Below are positions 22,871 through 33,849 of a stretch of 64,000 nt of DNA, in pieces (position 1 is the stretch's first letter; every line of letters starts with the position of its first letter). Position numbers and translations under genes: made by a program. The DNA is taken from NCBI GenBank assembly GCA_930367215.1, contig OV884059.1, positions 229,089,803 through 229,153,802 of the forward strand, written 5' to 3'. The notes below the pieces were generated by a model. That model searched no databases. It was given only the letters and a program-made list of their open reading frames with translations, and was not told where the DNA came from. Source of the DNA: Pollenia angustigena (taxonomy: Eukaryota > Arthropoda > Insecta > Diptera > Polleniidae).

Positions 22871-22877
22871 TAGTCAT

Positions 22878-23156
22878 GGTCCAGACTTGCAATTTTTGTT
22901 GCAGCAGTTCCTGAGTTTGAGGCGTGAGAAGATTGGGGAGGGATTCTCAGTTTCATGTACTCTGCAATTCGGGTTTTTTGGTTATTCTCACACTTTTTAA
23001 CTTGAAGTTGTCAGTAGGTGTAGGTACATATTTGTATTTATATGTATATTAGATAAGATTAAGATAAAAATACAAGAATTGCAAAACTAAAATTTAATAC
23101 TCTGGACACTAATGCAATTTCAAAGCAAATTTTTAAAAAATTCCAAGTCTGGACGA
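22878..23156. repeat. Inverted-repeat element (gtccagacttg ends)
   Basis: Ends GTCCAGACTTGCAATTTTT and, inverted, GTCCAGACTTGGAATTTTTT bound about 275 bp of non-coding DNA. It is a probable MITE. No target duplication could be fixed. Confidence 0.5.
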
Positions 23157-23570
23157 TAACTTACTTTACAAATAAATAAAGGAATATTTTTGAATTTGAG
23201 GAGCTAATCTTTGTATTCAGTTGTAAAGACAGGATTTAGTAATCAAAATCATTTGAATAATTTTTTATATTTAAGACGTTTATGTGCAACATAAGGGCGA
23301 AGAAAGCACAACGTACAACTTTGGAAATAATCTAAAAACTATGTCTTTGACTACGATTTTAAAGCATGAAGATAATGTTCGACTTATTACACAGTGCAAC
23401 AAAATTTGGATCATCAAATAAATCAAAAAACTAGACTATTGGTAGAGAAAATCTGCCAAAAGGTTTTGAAAAGTTAGCTCGGGTTTCCGAAGTATCGGCC
23501 CCTAAAGTTTTTGAATTTTTTGAAAAGGCGTTTGGTATAAGTAAAAAAATATATACTAACTGCCGTAATC
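23157..23570. other. AT-rich DNA, nothing recognised
   Basis: No ORF, repeat end or motif cluster was seen here. Confidence 0.35.
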
Positions 23571-23672
23571 ATAAAAAATAAAATTAGTTTGAAATGTGTT
23601 TTAAGCCAAAATTTTCGTAGAAATTTTTCTTAAAATGCATTTCAAATCCATATTAACTTTTTATGAATACGG
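23571..23672. mobile_element. Short MITE, gccgtattcat family, copy 1
   Basis: It begins ctgccgtaatcataaaaa and ends tttttatgaatacggggg, an imperfect inverted pair. The internal phrases agtttgaaatgtgttttaag and atttttcttaaaat recur at 24192-24301. About 100 bp and non-coding. Confidence 0.55.
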
Positions 23673-24191
23673 GGGTAAATGTACTTCTGAGCTAAAATGC
23701 TATTTCAGATATCTTCAGTAGAATTGTATTGCGATTCTTTTCTTAGAATATATTAACCCTATAACACTCACTTTATGGGTCATTTTTTTTTAACTTCCCT
23801 GAAATAAACTATTGAAAACAGCACATACGATTCACTTTTTACTGATTAACCACTTTATATTGAACTGTTCGTCAATTGCTTGCGTTTTACATACCTCTTC
23901 CTATCATTGTTCACATAAGATTCTCCATGTATTCTCAGGAAAAATATAACAATTTTCTTTTCTCCAAGGAATGCTAAAAATATGGGAAATTGGAAACCCT
24001 TGTTAGTTTATGTGGAAATAGTCTAACAGTTATGTTTATGTTGTTGATATTTCCTTTTTTATTTCCACGCATTGTAATACAGTTAAGTAAAATATAAAAA
24101 AATAACCGGTGTGACCATATCTTAAAACTGTGTATAACCGTACACAATGTTACCAACAAGTTTGTTTAATTTGTTCACGTTAAATCTTAAA

Positions 24192-24301
24192 TGCCGTATT
24201 CAGTAAATATAAAATAAGTTTGAAATGTCTTTAAAGGCAAAATGTTCATACAAATTTTTCTTAAAATACAAATTAAATCTGTTTTAAGTTTTTATGAATA
24301 C
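24192..24301. mobile_element. Short MITE, gccgtattcat family, copy 2
   Basis: It has the same orientation as 23571-23672, sharing aagtttgaaatgtct, atttttcttaaaata and the end tttttatgaatacg. A third, inverted copy is at 43170-43295. Confidence 0.55.
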
Positions 24302-24433
24302 GCAAGTAAATATTTCGGTAATTGTGGCCCAAACTAAATCAGGGGATATGTTTGAAGATGCTTTCAAATTTGATTAGTAGACCACATGTTTTAACATTGA
24401 CACTTTACAGTTAACATGGCAGTGTAAAAACTA

Positions 24434-24589
24434 CACAGAAGGAAGTTTATTTTCTACATTAATCAATCTCGTTTCTTAAAACAGGAAAATCCAAAATCTA
24501 AAAATAATTTCTTGATTTTAACTTATTTTGTTCGTATTTAGTAAAATTTGCTTGGTTCAAGCCAAATTGTGTAAATAATTCTTTCCGTG
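24434..24589. mobile_element. Tc1-like MITE, CACGGAAAGAA family, copy 1
   Basis: The left end CACAGAAGGAAGTTTATTT and right end CACGGAAAGAATTATTTAC (inward) are imperfect TIRs with TA on both sides (24432-24433, 24590-24591). The 156-bp interior matches 27183-27697 (tcgtttcttaaaacag, ttttaacttattttgttcg). Confidence 0.65.
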
Positions 24590-24693
24590 TACGGAATCGC
24601 ACACGCACTAAGCCATATAGTAAGGGTAGTCCAAAGGTTCTTTAATACAATTCAGATAGTTGGATTTCTAAAATAATTTCGGATATTTTAAAA

Positions 24694-24821
24694 GATTTTG
24701 TTATTCGTGCTTAATTCCCAATTTTTATTATTGATAAAACAGCTTATCCCATCAACAATAAATTTCAGTGTTTTTATCAATAATAAAAATTGGTTATTAA
24801 GCACGAATAACAAAACCTTTT
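24694..24821. repeat. Hairpin with 48-bp arms
   Basis: The arms gattttgttattcgtgctta and attattgataaaac are mirrored at the right side. The loop agcttatcccatcaacaata continuing aatttcagt is also found twice inside 47729-48838. It is a possible minimal MITE or a portion of one. Confidence 0.65.
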
Positions 24822-24904
24822 TAAATTAATATTTTGTATTCCCAAAAATTATTTTGATAATATTTTCTAAATTACAATTGAGATGAAGCAAAATCACCCG
24901 ATTT

Positions 24905-25585
24905 ATATGAAATTATACCTGCTATCCGAATGCTACTTGCCAAAACGGATTTACTGCCAACTCTAATGTATGGCTGCGAGCTATTTGCTAGTTGTAATTC
25001 TGAATGTAGACGAAGGCTGAATGTAACATATAACAATATTGCAAGATATATTTTTGGTGTTAGAAGAAAAATTTATAATGTCACCTTTGATAATTTATTA
25101 AAGTGCCGAACTCTTATCTTCTTGCATAAAATAATATACAACCGACAACCACCATATCTCTATGAAAAAAGTACATTCTCAAGGTCGAATAGAGGTAACA
25201 AGATAAATAGCATTAAGTATACAAAAGCGATATCTGAGCAACACTTTTTCATTAATTCAACTCGTCTTTGGAGCCAATTACCCCCTCAAATACAAATTAT
25301 TAGCAATGCAAGCCAATTCAAATCTGCCATATTTAGGCACTTTACGTAATTATTTTACCTTCTAAATAAGCACTTTTACCTTAATTTTTGTCTGTTTTTT
25401 TATGTTAATTATAAATAAATTTAAATTGTTAGTTATTATTTTGTTTTTTTTTTTATAATTATTATTATTGTTTAAATCTACGATAATATTTACATCTCTA
25501 TAAATATGCCAAATAACTAAGCAATACTTTAATATAAGACTTGTTCCTGTTGTATTGTAATAACATAAATAATAAATAAATAAAT
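24905..25585 (+). pseudogene. 5'-truncated LINE, RT C-terminal region and 3' tail
   Basis: A long open frame (140 codons to the stop at 25349) reads MLLAKTDLLPTLMYGCELFA, then NNIARYIFGVRRK, LKCRTLIFLHKIIYNRQPPYL, and SEQHFFINSTRLWSQLPPQI. This is the thumb/C-terminal region downstream of the RT catalytic core in non-LTR retrotransposons. No catalytic YADD is present, so it is a 5'-truncated insertion. The 3' end holds repeated aataaataaata (25563-25590), a typical LINE tail. The clade (Jockey, CR1 or R1-like) cannot be fixed by eye. The frame is intact, suggesting a fairly young insertion. Confidence 0.75.
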
Positions 25586-25589
25586 ATAA

Positions 25590-26400
25590 AATTGATGTTT
25601 TATTTAATAAAAAGACATTTACAAAGAAGCAAAAACACAACAAAGAAGATCAATAGTCAAACTGTTTAGATTCTTATTGAAGTTTTAAGTAAATTAACAA
25701 AAATAACATTAAAGACTTAAAAACAATTAATAAAACATAAAATAAATCTCCTAAAATAATGAGTTAAACTTCCACATTTGGTTGAAATTCAGTTATCGAT
25801 TTTCGAAACGTAAAGGCGACTTCATGATTAAACTGACGCAATTTATTTTTCACAAATATAGGCGATATGTTGATATAGAGAAAATAAACTGTCAATCAAT
25901 AAGACTTCAAGGCCGTGCGATATGACACTTCTTATACCTAATTTAGTAAGCACAATGCCTGCAGGCTTTTATACAACTATCCTTTCCGTAATTCAGTTTT
26001 ACAACTGTAAAGAGCGTTAAATATTTTTCAAACTAAAGCATTAAAAAGTTGCAAGATAAAAATAAAATTAATTATATGCTGGAATATTGCAAACATATCT
26101 TCCCCCAGGCTAGTTTTTAGTTTCAATAGCTTTTTTCAATAAACTTAAGGTTATAAATTATATGATAGGCATCTTTATCCAAATCTAAGGGTACATCTTG
26201 CGACATTCATTACCAAACTTTTGAAGTTTCTTATAAGCGTTTCTTTCTTAGTCTGGGTTCACACTATGAAAGTTTTCTTTCAGAAAGTCTGAAGAAGAGA
26301 ACATGCTGTTCCTTTTTATATAAGAAACTTATTTCTTATATAAGTAGCTATGGCCATAAGTCTTTCAAATGTTGGTTTTCTGTCTCTTTTTTTGTTACAT
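25590..26400. other. AT-rich DNA, nothing firm
   Basis: No coding region. The stretch 26225-26400 carries ttcttataagcg/ttcttatataag phrases that recur at 28360-28560, so both may be parts of one repeat disrupted by the hAT insertion at 26959. Confidence 0.35.
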
Positions 26401-26402
26401 AG

Positions 26403-26535
26403 GGTTATCACCTGACAATTTTTTGTTATAACAAACGTCAAACTTCATATAAAAAAAACGCTGACAAATATTTTAAAGTTTTTCTATATGGACTTTGACG
26501 TTTGGTATGACAAAAAATTGTCAGGTGAAGACCCC
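26403..26535. mobile_element. Short MITE, CACCTGACAATTTTTTG arms
   Basis: Arm cacctgacaattttttgtta with aacaaacgtcaaactt is mirrored by gactttgacgtttggtatga with caaaaaattgtcaggtg. The total is about 130 bp. The phrase cgtcacctgacaaaat at about 44603 may be another fragment. Confidence 0.6.
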
Positions 26536-26958
26536 ATGTTAACGTTTCTAACTTTTAAATAATTATTGTCTATGTCTTTTGAGTTTTTCACTATTTTAGA
26601 TAACGTTGAAAGTCCAATATTATATTTTTTGCAATTTCGCTTCTTTTTATACCGTTTTGTATTAACATTTGTTTTTATTGACAAAAAACACAAAGCTTCT
26701 CATGAGTACCACCTCGCTCATCTAAAACTAAAGCTGGAGGTCCATTACACGCGTTTTCGCCTCCACGCAGCGCATGCTTTTATAACCTTACTTGCGTTCT
26801 ACGTTTCAAGTTACATGCAACGCTTTTTATGCAGCAGCACAAGTAAAAATAAAATTTTATTTGTCAAAATCAGCTGATTTGTTCGAACGCTGCTTGTGAC
26901 GCTTACAAAAGTAGAAATTAGACCTACTTTTCGCCTCACGGCATCACGCTTTTGTGCA

Positions 26959-28286
26959 CAGAGTTGCCAATTTAGCGCCTTTGGCGCTAGATTAAGCGCT
27001 TTTTAACTGTCGAAAAGGCGCATATTTTTTCCTTAGCGCTTTTTTTAAAAAGAGCGCTAAATTAGCGCTTTTATTGATACCCAACATTTTTGTATTTTTA
27101 TTTGCATACATTAAAATCAAGACACATTAAACCAAAATTTGTTTCCGTTTTGAAAATACTTTACTCTGAAAAGCATTCTATACAAGGAAAGAAGTTTATT
27201 TTCTAAAGAAATCCATTTCGTTTCTTAAAACAAGAAAATTCAGAACTAAATAACTGATTTTAACTTATTTTGTTCGTATTAAGTAAAAATTTCTTAAATA
27301 AAGAAACATTTTCTCATGATTAAAAAATTCACGTTTTTGGTATATGATCAAAAATTTCAAGAAGCATTTATTTAATATTAGTCTGATTTTAAAATAGAAT
27401 CAAGAAACAAAGTTTTTTTTATAAACTAACTAGTGCTATACATACGTTTTAATGGAAACATTTTTGGCTTTTCTTCTAATTTTGTAAAATAAAAAGCAAA
27501 GAAAACTTGATTTCAGCAACTATAGAATTAAAATTAATTTTTTAGCTGTATTTTAGTAAATTTTAGTTCGCTTTGAGTCACAACTTTTTGCTTATGTTTA
27601 TATACAATAAGAAATTTTTGACTTGGACGAGAATAGTGCAAAATTTTCGTGGTTCAAGACATATTTTCTGGTGAATTAGTAAATAATTCTTTCCGTGTAT
27701 AGTTGAAATTATATTACTTTAAGCTTCCTTAAATATCAGAAAAGGCTTTTTAAAAATATTAAAATTTTATTAACACTGCTCGGCAAAAAACTAAAAAAAA
27801 GTCGATCTAGAGAACTTGATTATGTGATTTTAATTCACTTTAGCGTGCTAAATACAAATAGTTTATTCAATCGCGTCTAGTTAACATTTTGTTTACTGAT
27901 TTCTTGCTTTTTTTATTCATAATATACCTGGATTTCTGATAAATGATAAAAATACTAATTTGCATGGAAAAATATAATATAAAATAATTATTTGTAAAAA
28001 TAAATGTAGCACATATATGCCTTATTTCGGTCAAAATATAAGACTAGCCCATAAAAGAACAAGACATGATAGAAACAACTGAAAACGGATTTGAATTTAG
28101 CGCAGTAGTATCTTTGTTTTTCATAAATTTTTATTTAAAACGATTTTTTTTGACGGCCAGTGTTACTAATAAAACTTGGATCTTAAACATGTCATTAAGT
28201 TTTTTATTTAAATTTTATTTAGCGCTTTTTAGCGCTTTTTGATTGGAGACACGGCGCTTTTTGATTAGAAATAGTTCACAACCCTG
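26959..28286. mobile_element. hAT-type element with agcgctttt subterminal repeats
   Basis: The left end CAGAGTTGCCAATTTAGCGC and right end CAGGGTTGTGAACTATTTC (inward) are hAT-like. A perfect 8-bp duplication tttgtgca flanks it (26951-26958, 28287-28294). Repeated agcgcttttt motifs fill both subterminal zones, as expected for transposase-binding sites. No transposase is present; the interior contains the Tc1-like MITE 27183-27697. The flanking host repeat (cgcatgcttttataacc..., also at 59950) is interrupted by the insertion. Confidence 0.85.
27183..27697. mobile_element. Tc1-like MITE, CACGGAAAGAA family, longer copy
   Basis: The ends CAAGGAAAGAAGTTTATTTT and CACGGAAAGAATTATTTACT are TIRs with TA flanks (27181-27182, 27698-27699). 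At 515 bp it is longer than 24434-24589 but shares both ends. Nested in the hAT element. Confidence 0.65.
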
Positions 28287-28294
28287 TTTGTGCA

Positions 28295-28850
28295 TGTTCT
28301 TGTTGTCAAACTCTCAGAAAACAGAGTTGTCAATGCAAACTACATAAATTTTGTGTTGCCGTTGGAAGTTTCTTATATAAATTCTTTTTCTATACATTTT
28401 GTGATTTTGGTGTTTAAGAAAAATGTTCTTTTATCAGTTTTTTTCTTATAAGCGTTTTTCTTATATGAAACCTTTTTTGTTAGAAAAATCGCAAAAAAGA
28501 CATGGTGTTTTTGAAAATGTTTCTTATAAGCTTTTTGTTCTTATATGAGATGTTCTTATATCCGAATAATACTGTATATTTTTAATGATTGAAGTCTATT
28601 CTTAAAAAGAAATCGAAACTTTGGTTCCGAAGAATGTGCCTTTTTTAATAACAATATTTAAAAAGAAATAAATGTCATCACTAAAATCGAATCTTGATTT
28701 TATTTGGGAATCTGAGGTAAGAATTTCAAATAACACCTGAATTACACCAAGAGAAATTACTCACGCTCTACCCACGACAATAAAAATTATACCAAATTCG
28801 GTTGATTACCCCCAAAGTGGCAAGACTGATATTTACCCATTTGGACAAGT
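28295..28850. other. Repeat-like AT-rich DNA
   Basis: It contains multiple ttcttatataag / ttcttataagc phrases between 28360 and 28560, matching 26225-26400. Non-coding. Confidence 0.35.
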
Positions 28851-28851
28851 T

Positions 28852-29628
28852 CTTTATAGAGTTACATATATGTGTGCAATTCCATATTTGTCCAAAATGG
28901 GTATTGATCCAAAATATGGTTTTTTTCAAAATGAATTTTTTGATATTCTGAAATTATTTCTGAAATCCGACCATCGGAATTGTATTTAGAACCCTTTCGA
29001 CTTATCTTCCTACATCTTCTTATACGCGAGCAATTCAATATTTATCTAAAAGCGTTATTGATCATAATTTTATTTATGATCCCTTCCTTTTAAGAGTTAT
29101 ATTGAGCCCTAATAGCAAAAATGATGTAACCGACATAATTTTCAATTTTAGTTTTTTTTAATAAATGACTTTATTGGCAACACTTGCATCATCTCCTAAA
29201 ATGTCGTGGTCACATAAAGCACCATTACGATTTTATAGCAAGATAAATTTTGGAGTAACCGACAAATTTCATACAAAATTTATATGAAATAAAATAAAAA
29301 AAAAACACTCCTGTAAAATTTTATTTTTGTTGGTTACATCATTTTTGCTATTAGGGCTCAATATAACTCTTAAAAGGAAGGGATCATAAATAAAATTATG
29401 ATCAATAACGCTTTTGGATAAATATTGAATTGCTCGCGTATAAGAAGATGTAGGAAGATAAGTCGAAAGGGTTCTAAATACAATTCCGATGGTCGGATTT
29501 CAGAAATAATTTCAGAATATCAAAAAATTCATTTTGAAAAAAACCATATTTTGTTTGAAATTTTTGGATCAATACCCATTTTGGACAAATATGGAATTGC
29601 ACACATATATGTAACTCTATAAAGAACT
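28852..29628. repeat. Near-perfect palindrome of about 780 bp
   Basis: Left arm 28852-29099 and right arm 29364-29628 are reverse complements with few differences (tcttcctacatcttcttata, tccgaccatcggaattgtat, caattccatatttgtccaaa all mirrored). A 260-bp MITE (29102-29361) occupies the exact centre at a TA. Without it the centre would read aagagttatataactctt, a perfect dyad. Related single-arm sequence recurs at 30260-30420 and 24620-24690. Confidence 0.9.
29102..29361. mobile_element. MITE, TCGAGCC family, at the palindrome centre
   Basis: The ends TTGAGCCCTAATAGCAAAAA and inverted TTGAGCCCTAATAGCAAAAA are identical for 20 bp, continuing tgatgtaaccgac / tgatgtaaccaac. TA flanks (29100-29101, 29362-29363). 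The interior matches 4894-5151. Confidence 0.8.
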
Positions 29629-29746
29629 TTCCTTCCCAAGGGATCATAAATAAACTTCTGATAAACGGATTTCTAAAATAATTTTTAAAAAAATCAAATT
29701 TGAAAAAATCAGTTTTATTTCAAATTTCTGAAGAAGAAAAGTAATG

Positions 29747-30236
29747 CTAAGTTCACACTTAGGTTTTTAAACGCGTTTAAGCAAAATGTTGATTAAGCTA
29801 ATCAAAGCCGTTCACATTACATTTGAGATGATTAAGAAAAAAACACACAACAAACACACAAAAAAAAAATCAAAAAAATTTATATTTCTTTAAAGTATTA
29901 AAAATGGATAAAAACACTTTTATAAAGTTATGAGAAGATTATTTTAATCATTTAAATGATGAAATTGTGAAAATGTATGAATTATTTAAGGGAAAAAATA
30001 AAAATATTAAGCAGAAATCTTGGCCGGTTGTACACGACATGTTGGCGATTCTACATTATTAGGTATGTTCAGTGGATTCTATGTGGTTTGTGAAGTGATT
30101 TAGTTGTAATCATGTCGATTTGAAGTGATTAACAAATCACTTCAATGTATGGGTAATCATCTCGATTTTGAAGTGATTAGAGCTTAATCAAGTTCGAGCT
30201 GCTTAAACGCGTTAAAGAACTCAAGTGTGAACATAG
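29747..30236. mobile_element. TIR element, GTTCACACTT ends
   Basis: Ends CTAAGTTCACACTTAGGTTT and CTATGTTCACACTTGAGTTC are inverted, and both continue into taaacgcgtttaagc-type sequence. It is 490 bp with no intact ORF. It separates two copies of the palindrome-arm repeat. The target duplication is unclear. Confidence 0.6.
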
Positions 30237-30430
30237 TATAAAGCTTTTCGAAAAATATTGATTTGCACATGTATTAGTAGATGTAGGAAGATTAGTCGAA
30301 AGGGTTCTAAATACAATTCCGATAGTCGGATTTCAGAAAATTAATTTTGAAAAAATCAATTTTATTTTTGCAATTTCTGAAGAAGATCAACGACCCTTTG
30401 AGACAAATATAAAATTGCACATTGTATTAA

Positions 30431-30665
30431 GGACCTTTGGACCAGGATTTAAAAAACTGCAGTCGAAACTAAAAAGTGTCAAACAAAAATAGAAAATGTG
30501 TTTACAACTTTTCGCTTTTTAAGTTGGTTTGACAGCGACTGTTTACATTTTATGAATCAGAAGTAAAAGCAACCATTTTTTTGGGTTTTGACAAATGAGG
30601 AAGTGGAAAAAATGGCAATTTTTCTACTTTAACTGCAGTTTTTTAAAAGCTGCTTTGGACTATCC
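30431..30665. mobile_element. TTAA-flanked MITE
   Basis: Ends GGACCTTTGGACCAGGATTT and GGATAGTCCAAAGCAGCTTT are imperfect TIRs, both leading to aaaaaactgcagt. TTAA flanks both (30427-30430, 30666-30669). Similar half-ends occur near 11134 and 24615. Confidence 0.6.
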
Positions 30666-30686
30666 TTAAATAGATTTGTATATGTA

Positions 30687-31732
30687 AAGGGGTTTTTTAT
30701 AGAGTGCCACAAGCTGAAATCATAATAAAACAACGAAATATATTTTTACTATTAATAAGAGGGCTTTAATGGAAAAAAAATTTTATGAAATTAATGTTTA
30801 AATATTATTTCTGTCATGTGGCCGCTACGGCTGCCGTGTGGAAGGCGCAATCTGGAACACCAATTTTCAACAACTTTTCGCATTCTGACCATCATCGTTT
30901 TTGAAGGCATAAAGACCAATGACTCCGCCAGCCCATTAAGCGCTTAAATATGATTTCTGTCATGTGGCCGCCACGGCTGACGTGTAGAAGGCGCAATCTG
31001 GAACACCAATTTTCAACAACTTTTCACATTATGACCATCGTAGTTTTTGAACCCAATGAGGCCAATGACTCCGCCAGCCAATAAAGCGCACCAAAAAGAA
31101 TTTTCCGTGGATGTAAAGGCGTTTCAATAAAAGCTTGTGGATTCTCTTCACTTCAAATACGACAATTCTGCTTATTCATTCAACCAGACATGGGATTTGT
31201 CGGAAAATAAAATTTGAATGTAAATTCAAAATCAATATTAATTTGTGCTTCAGCCTATTCGCCGAATTGTTTTGATTAAAAATTTCATCAATTTGCGCCC
31301 GTTGCTCTGGTGTAAGTCGATTCATAACACCACGTCTTCAAGAGCTATCGATTTAAACAAGACATGAACATAACGTCGGCAGAGCAACGGTATTAATTTG
31401 TTCATGTTCTTATATGTGGCGAATACGTGTTGATGTTCATGTTCTGGTTGACCACAATTTTTGTTGTTGTGGCGTTTGGTTGTATAAACAAAATACATTG
31501 TATGGCCAACATCATGGCGCACATGGATGCTTAGACGAATGTTTAGGCAACGATGGCAGCACATGGACGAAACTTGAACATGAACAGTCTACACGAGTAG
31601 AATTCATGTCGACATGATGTTCTTACCAAGTTGATGGATAGTGGAGACGGGTAGTAATGAAATTTCAAATGGGTGCTCAAATAAAGCAGTGATGCCAACT
31701 CAAAGTTGTGACACTCTAAAAAAAACACCCTT
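30687..31732 (-). pseudogene. Rearranged mariner-family element with both TIRs
   Basis: TIRs AAGGGGTTTTTTATAGAGTG and AAGGGTGTTTTTTTTAGAGT (inward) lie next to TA on both sides (30685-30686, 31733-31734). On the minus strand an ATG at 31325 opens MNRLTPEQRAQIDEIFNQNN, a mariner-type N-terminus. Downstream pieces (VNEQNCR-like, then GWRSHWP..., VVENWCS-like 3' sequence to about 30830) are out of frame and the catalytic core is deleted. The 3' segment near 30860-30950 and that near 30990-31090 are partial direct duplicates (both contain ggcgcaatctggaacaccaa). Segment 31350-31690 is unrelated to the transposase and may be a further insertion. Confidence 0.75.
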
Positions 31733-31734
31733 TA

Positions 31735-32210
31735 TATGATTTACTATTAATCGAAATTCCTTAAAATAAAATATCAATTTAAAATTTTACTATTTAATTG
31801 AGATTAAAAATCTCTTTTTTTGCGGCACGAATGCTAAAATGGTCACACTAAAATTAACTAAATGTGAAAATGCTGCTCTCACCCGTCTGTACAAGTATGA
31901 ATGGGGAATTAATATTGTTTTCATATGTTTTTTTGTTATTGTTATGTTTCATGCACACATAAGCTAGTAATTGTAGTAAGTGTGAGCGCAGTGTATGAGT
32001 GATCAACTGAGTGGGTGGGTGGGAGAGTAAATGCATTTACTACCACATAGAAGTATGATATAATATAAATATAGAATTACTATTATTTTTTATTTTTCAT
32101 TTCTATTCAAAGCACGTCACATACTTAAGCCAATAAACTTAACATTTATCTTTGATACATTTACTGATCGTAAACACATACACTACAACCAAGTACAAAC
32201 ATATGTATGT
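31735..32210. other. AT-rich DNA
   Basis: Nothing recognised apart from an atgtatgt microsatellite close to the hAT target at 32211. Confidence 0.35.
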
Positions 32211-33295
32211 ATGTATATTAGGGTATTCATTTAATCGACCTTTTGCTTTAATCGGTTAATCGCTCGATTAATAACCCGAGGTTTTGGTTTAATCGTTTAA
32301 TAATCGGTTAATTTTGTTTTTGATCGGTTAACCGATTAAAAAAGTTTTTTATAAATTAAGTAATTTCAATATATAAAAATGCATTAATTGCTTATTTTTT
32401 GGAGTTTATAAGTAAAAGAAAACCAATAACATACCATACATAATAATTGTTGAACTAAAACGAGCAAGCAAAAAAAAAAAACAATTCATAAATATGTAAT
32501 ATGCATTTTTCAATTAATGCACAAGGTGTGGTATCAAGTCACATCGTCATAATATCCTAAATAATATTTAAAATTGTTTAAAATAAATATTGTTGTGTTT
32601 CAAACAAAATAAAAATTGTAATGCTGTGCTCATTGCTTCGTCATAACTGTATAGTAGAAATGTAAATTATAAGCGGTAGCTTACAACAGTCATATCGTTG
32701 TCTTAATACGCAAACCTGCTAACTCACTTTCAGCACATTTTACAGGAGAGACAAAAAACTTTTTATTTTTCCCATTGGAAGCTTGATAGAAAAGTAAAAT
32801 TACAGTCAGTTTTACACACTTCAAGACTTAAATAGAAGAGAAACTACATGCTGGTCGACGAGGCGTATCTTTCTCTACCACACGGCACCAAAATCTCAAT
32901 TTACATAAAAAAGGATTTAGCCGGTTTGCATATAAAGCCGACGATATATATTTCCTGTAATTATTTAAAGACATAAGACCTTATGACTACCTTGTGAATC
33001 CACAAAATATTTACATATTTATTCAAACATAAACTGAGATAATTTTATTAGTTATTAATAGTTTCAATAGTTAAAGGACATCTTATAAAAAAATCTTTTA
33101 GAAAAGCAATTTGGTTTAAATGTTTAGGATTATAGCGATTCTTTTCTTAAGTTTTGACAAAAGTTGACTTGGAAAAAATTCTTTCACTTATCGTAGATGA
33201 ATATCTAATTTCTCAATACTTTTCCGGGATTTCTCCAAACATATAAAATACTCCATTATGCCATTAGAGTTTTTAAAAATTTTAAACACTTCTAA

Positions 33296-33632
33296 GGCCC
33301 AGAACAGACGGTTAAACGCAACTGAAACGAAACTGCATCTTCTAGTTATTTTCGAGTTTCATTCGAGTTTATGCCATAGACTCCTTTGAGGGACCTCACA
33401 CGACGCGACCATTTTGAGAACGGTTTGAAATGCATTGGAAATCAGTTGCATTGAAACCGGCGTGCAGGAAACTCGTGTTTGCGTTTCATCTGTTCTCAAA
33501 GAAAATCGAAATGATTGTGATAATTTCATTACATTCTGGTACAATTTAGGTTGCAGGGTGTGTGGAAAACGATTGAAACAATAACTTGTAAAGGGTTTCG
33601 TTGCAGTTGCGTTTTACCGTCTGTTCTGGGCC
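33296..33632. mobile_element. PIF/Harbinger-like MITE, GGCCCAGAACAGACGG
   Basis: TIRs GGCCCAGAACAGACGGTTAA and GGCCCAGAACAGACGGTAAA, both continuing acgcaactg, have TAA on both flanks (33293-33295, 33633-33635). It is 337 bp with an internally palindromic centre (gtttcattcgagttt, cgagtttcattc). Nested in the hAT element. Confidence 0.85.
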
Positions 33633-33757
33633 TAATTGTTTCGGTTAATTTTGTTAAAAGACTTATATGAGAAGATATGATAAGAAACAAATAACTTAAC
33701 ACAAACATATAAAAAGTACGTGAAACAAAAAAAAGGTGTTGGCAATCATATATTTAA

Positions 33758-33849
33758 CCCATTTTTCGCCACATTCCTGTTGATCGATGATGAAGATAAA
33801 AAACATTGAAAAACAATGTAATTTTAGTCATCGGTCGGCTGAAAATGGG
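33758..33849. mobile_element. Miniature TTAA element, 92 bp
   Basis: Ends CCCATTTTTCGCC and CCCATTTTCAGCC are inverted and flanked by TTAA (33754-33757, 33850-33853). CCC plus TTAA suggests a piggyBac-type MITE reduced to little more than its ends. Confidence 0.55.

Noticed and set aside
31414..31617. Histidine- and tyrosine-rich ORFs on both strands
   Set aside because: Both strands are open by chance over gttcatgttc repeats; no family motif.
33359..33544. Minus ORF with a possible conserved look
   Set aside because: It is wholly contained in the PIF-like MITE 33296-33632.
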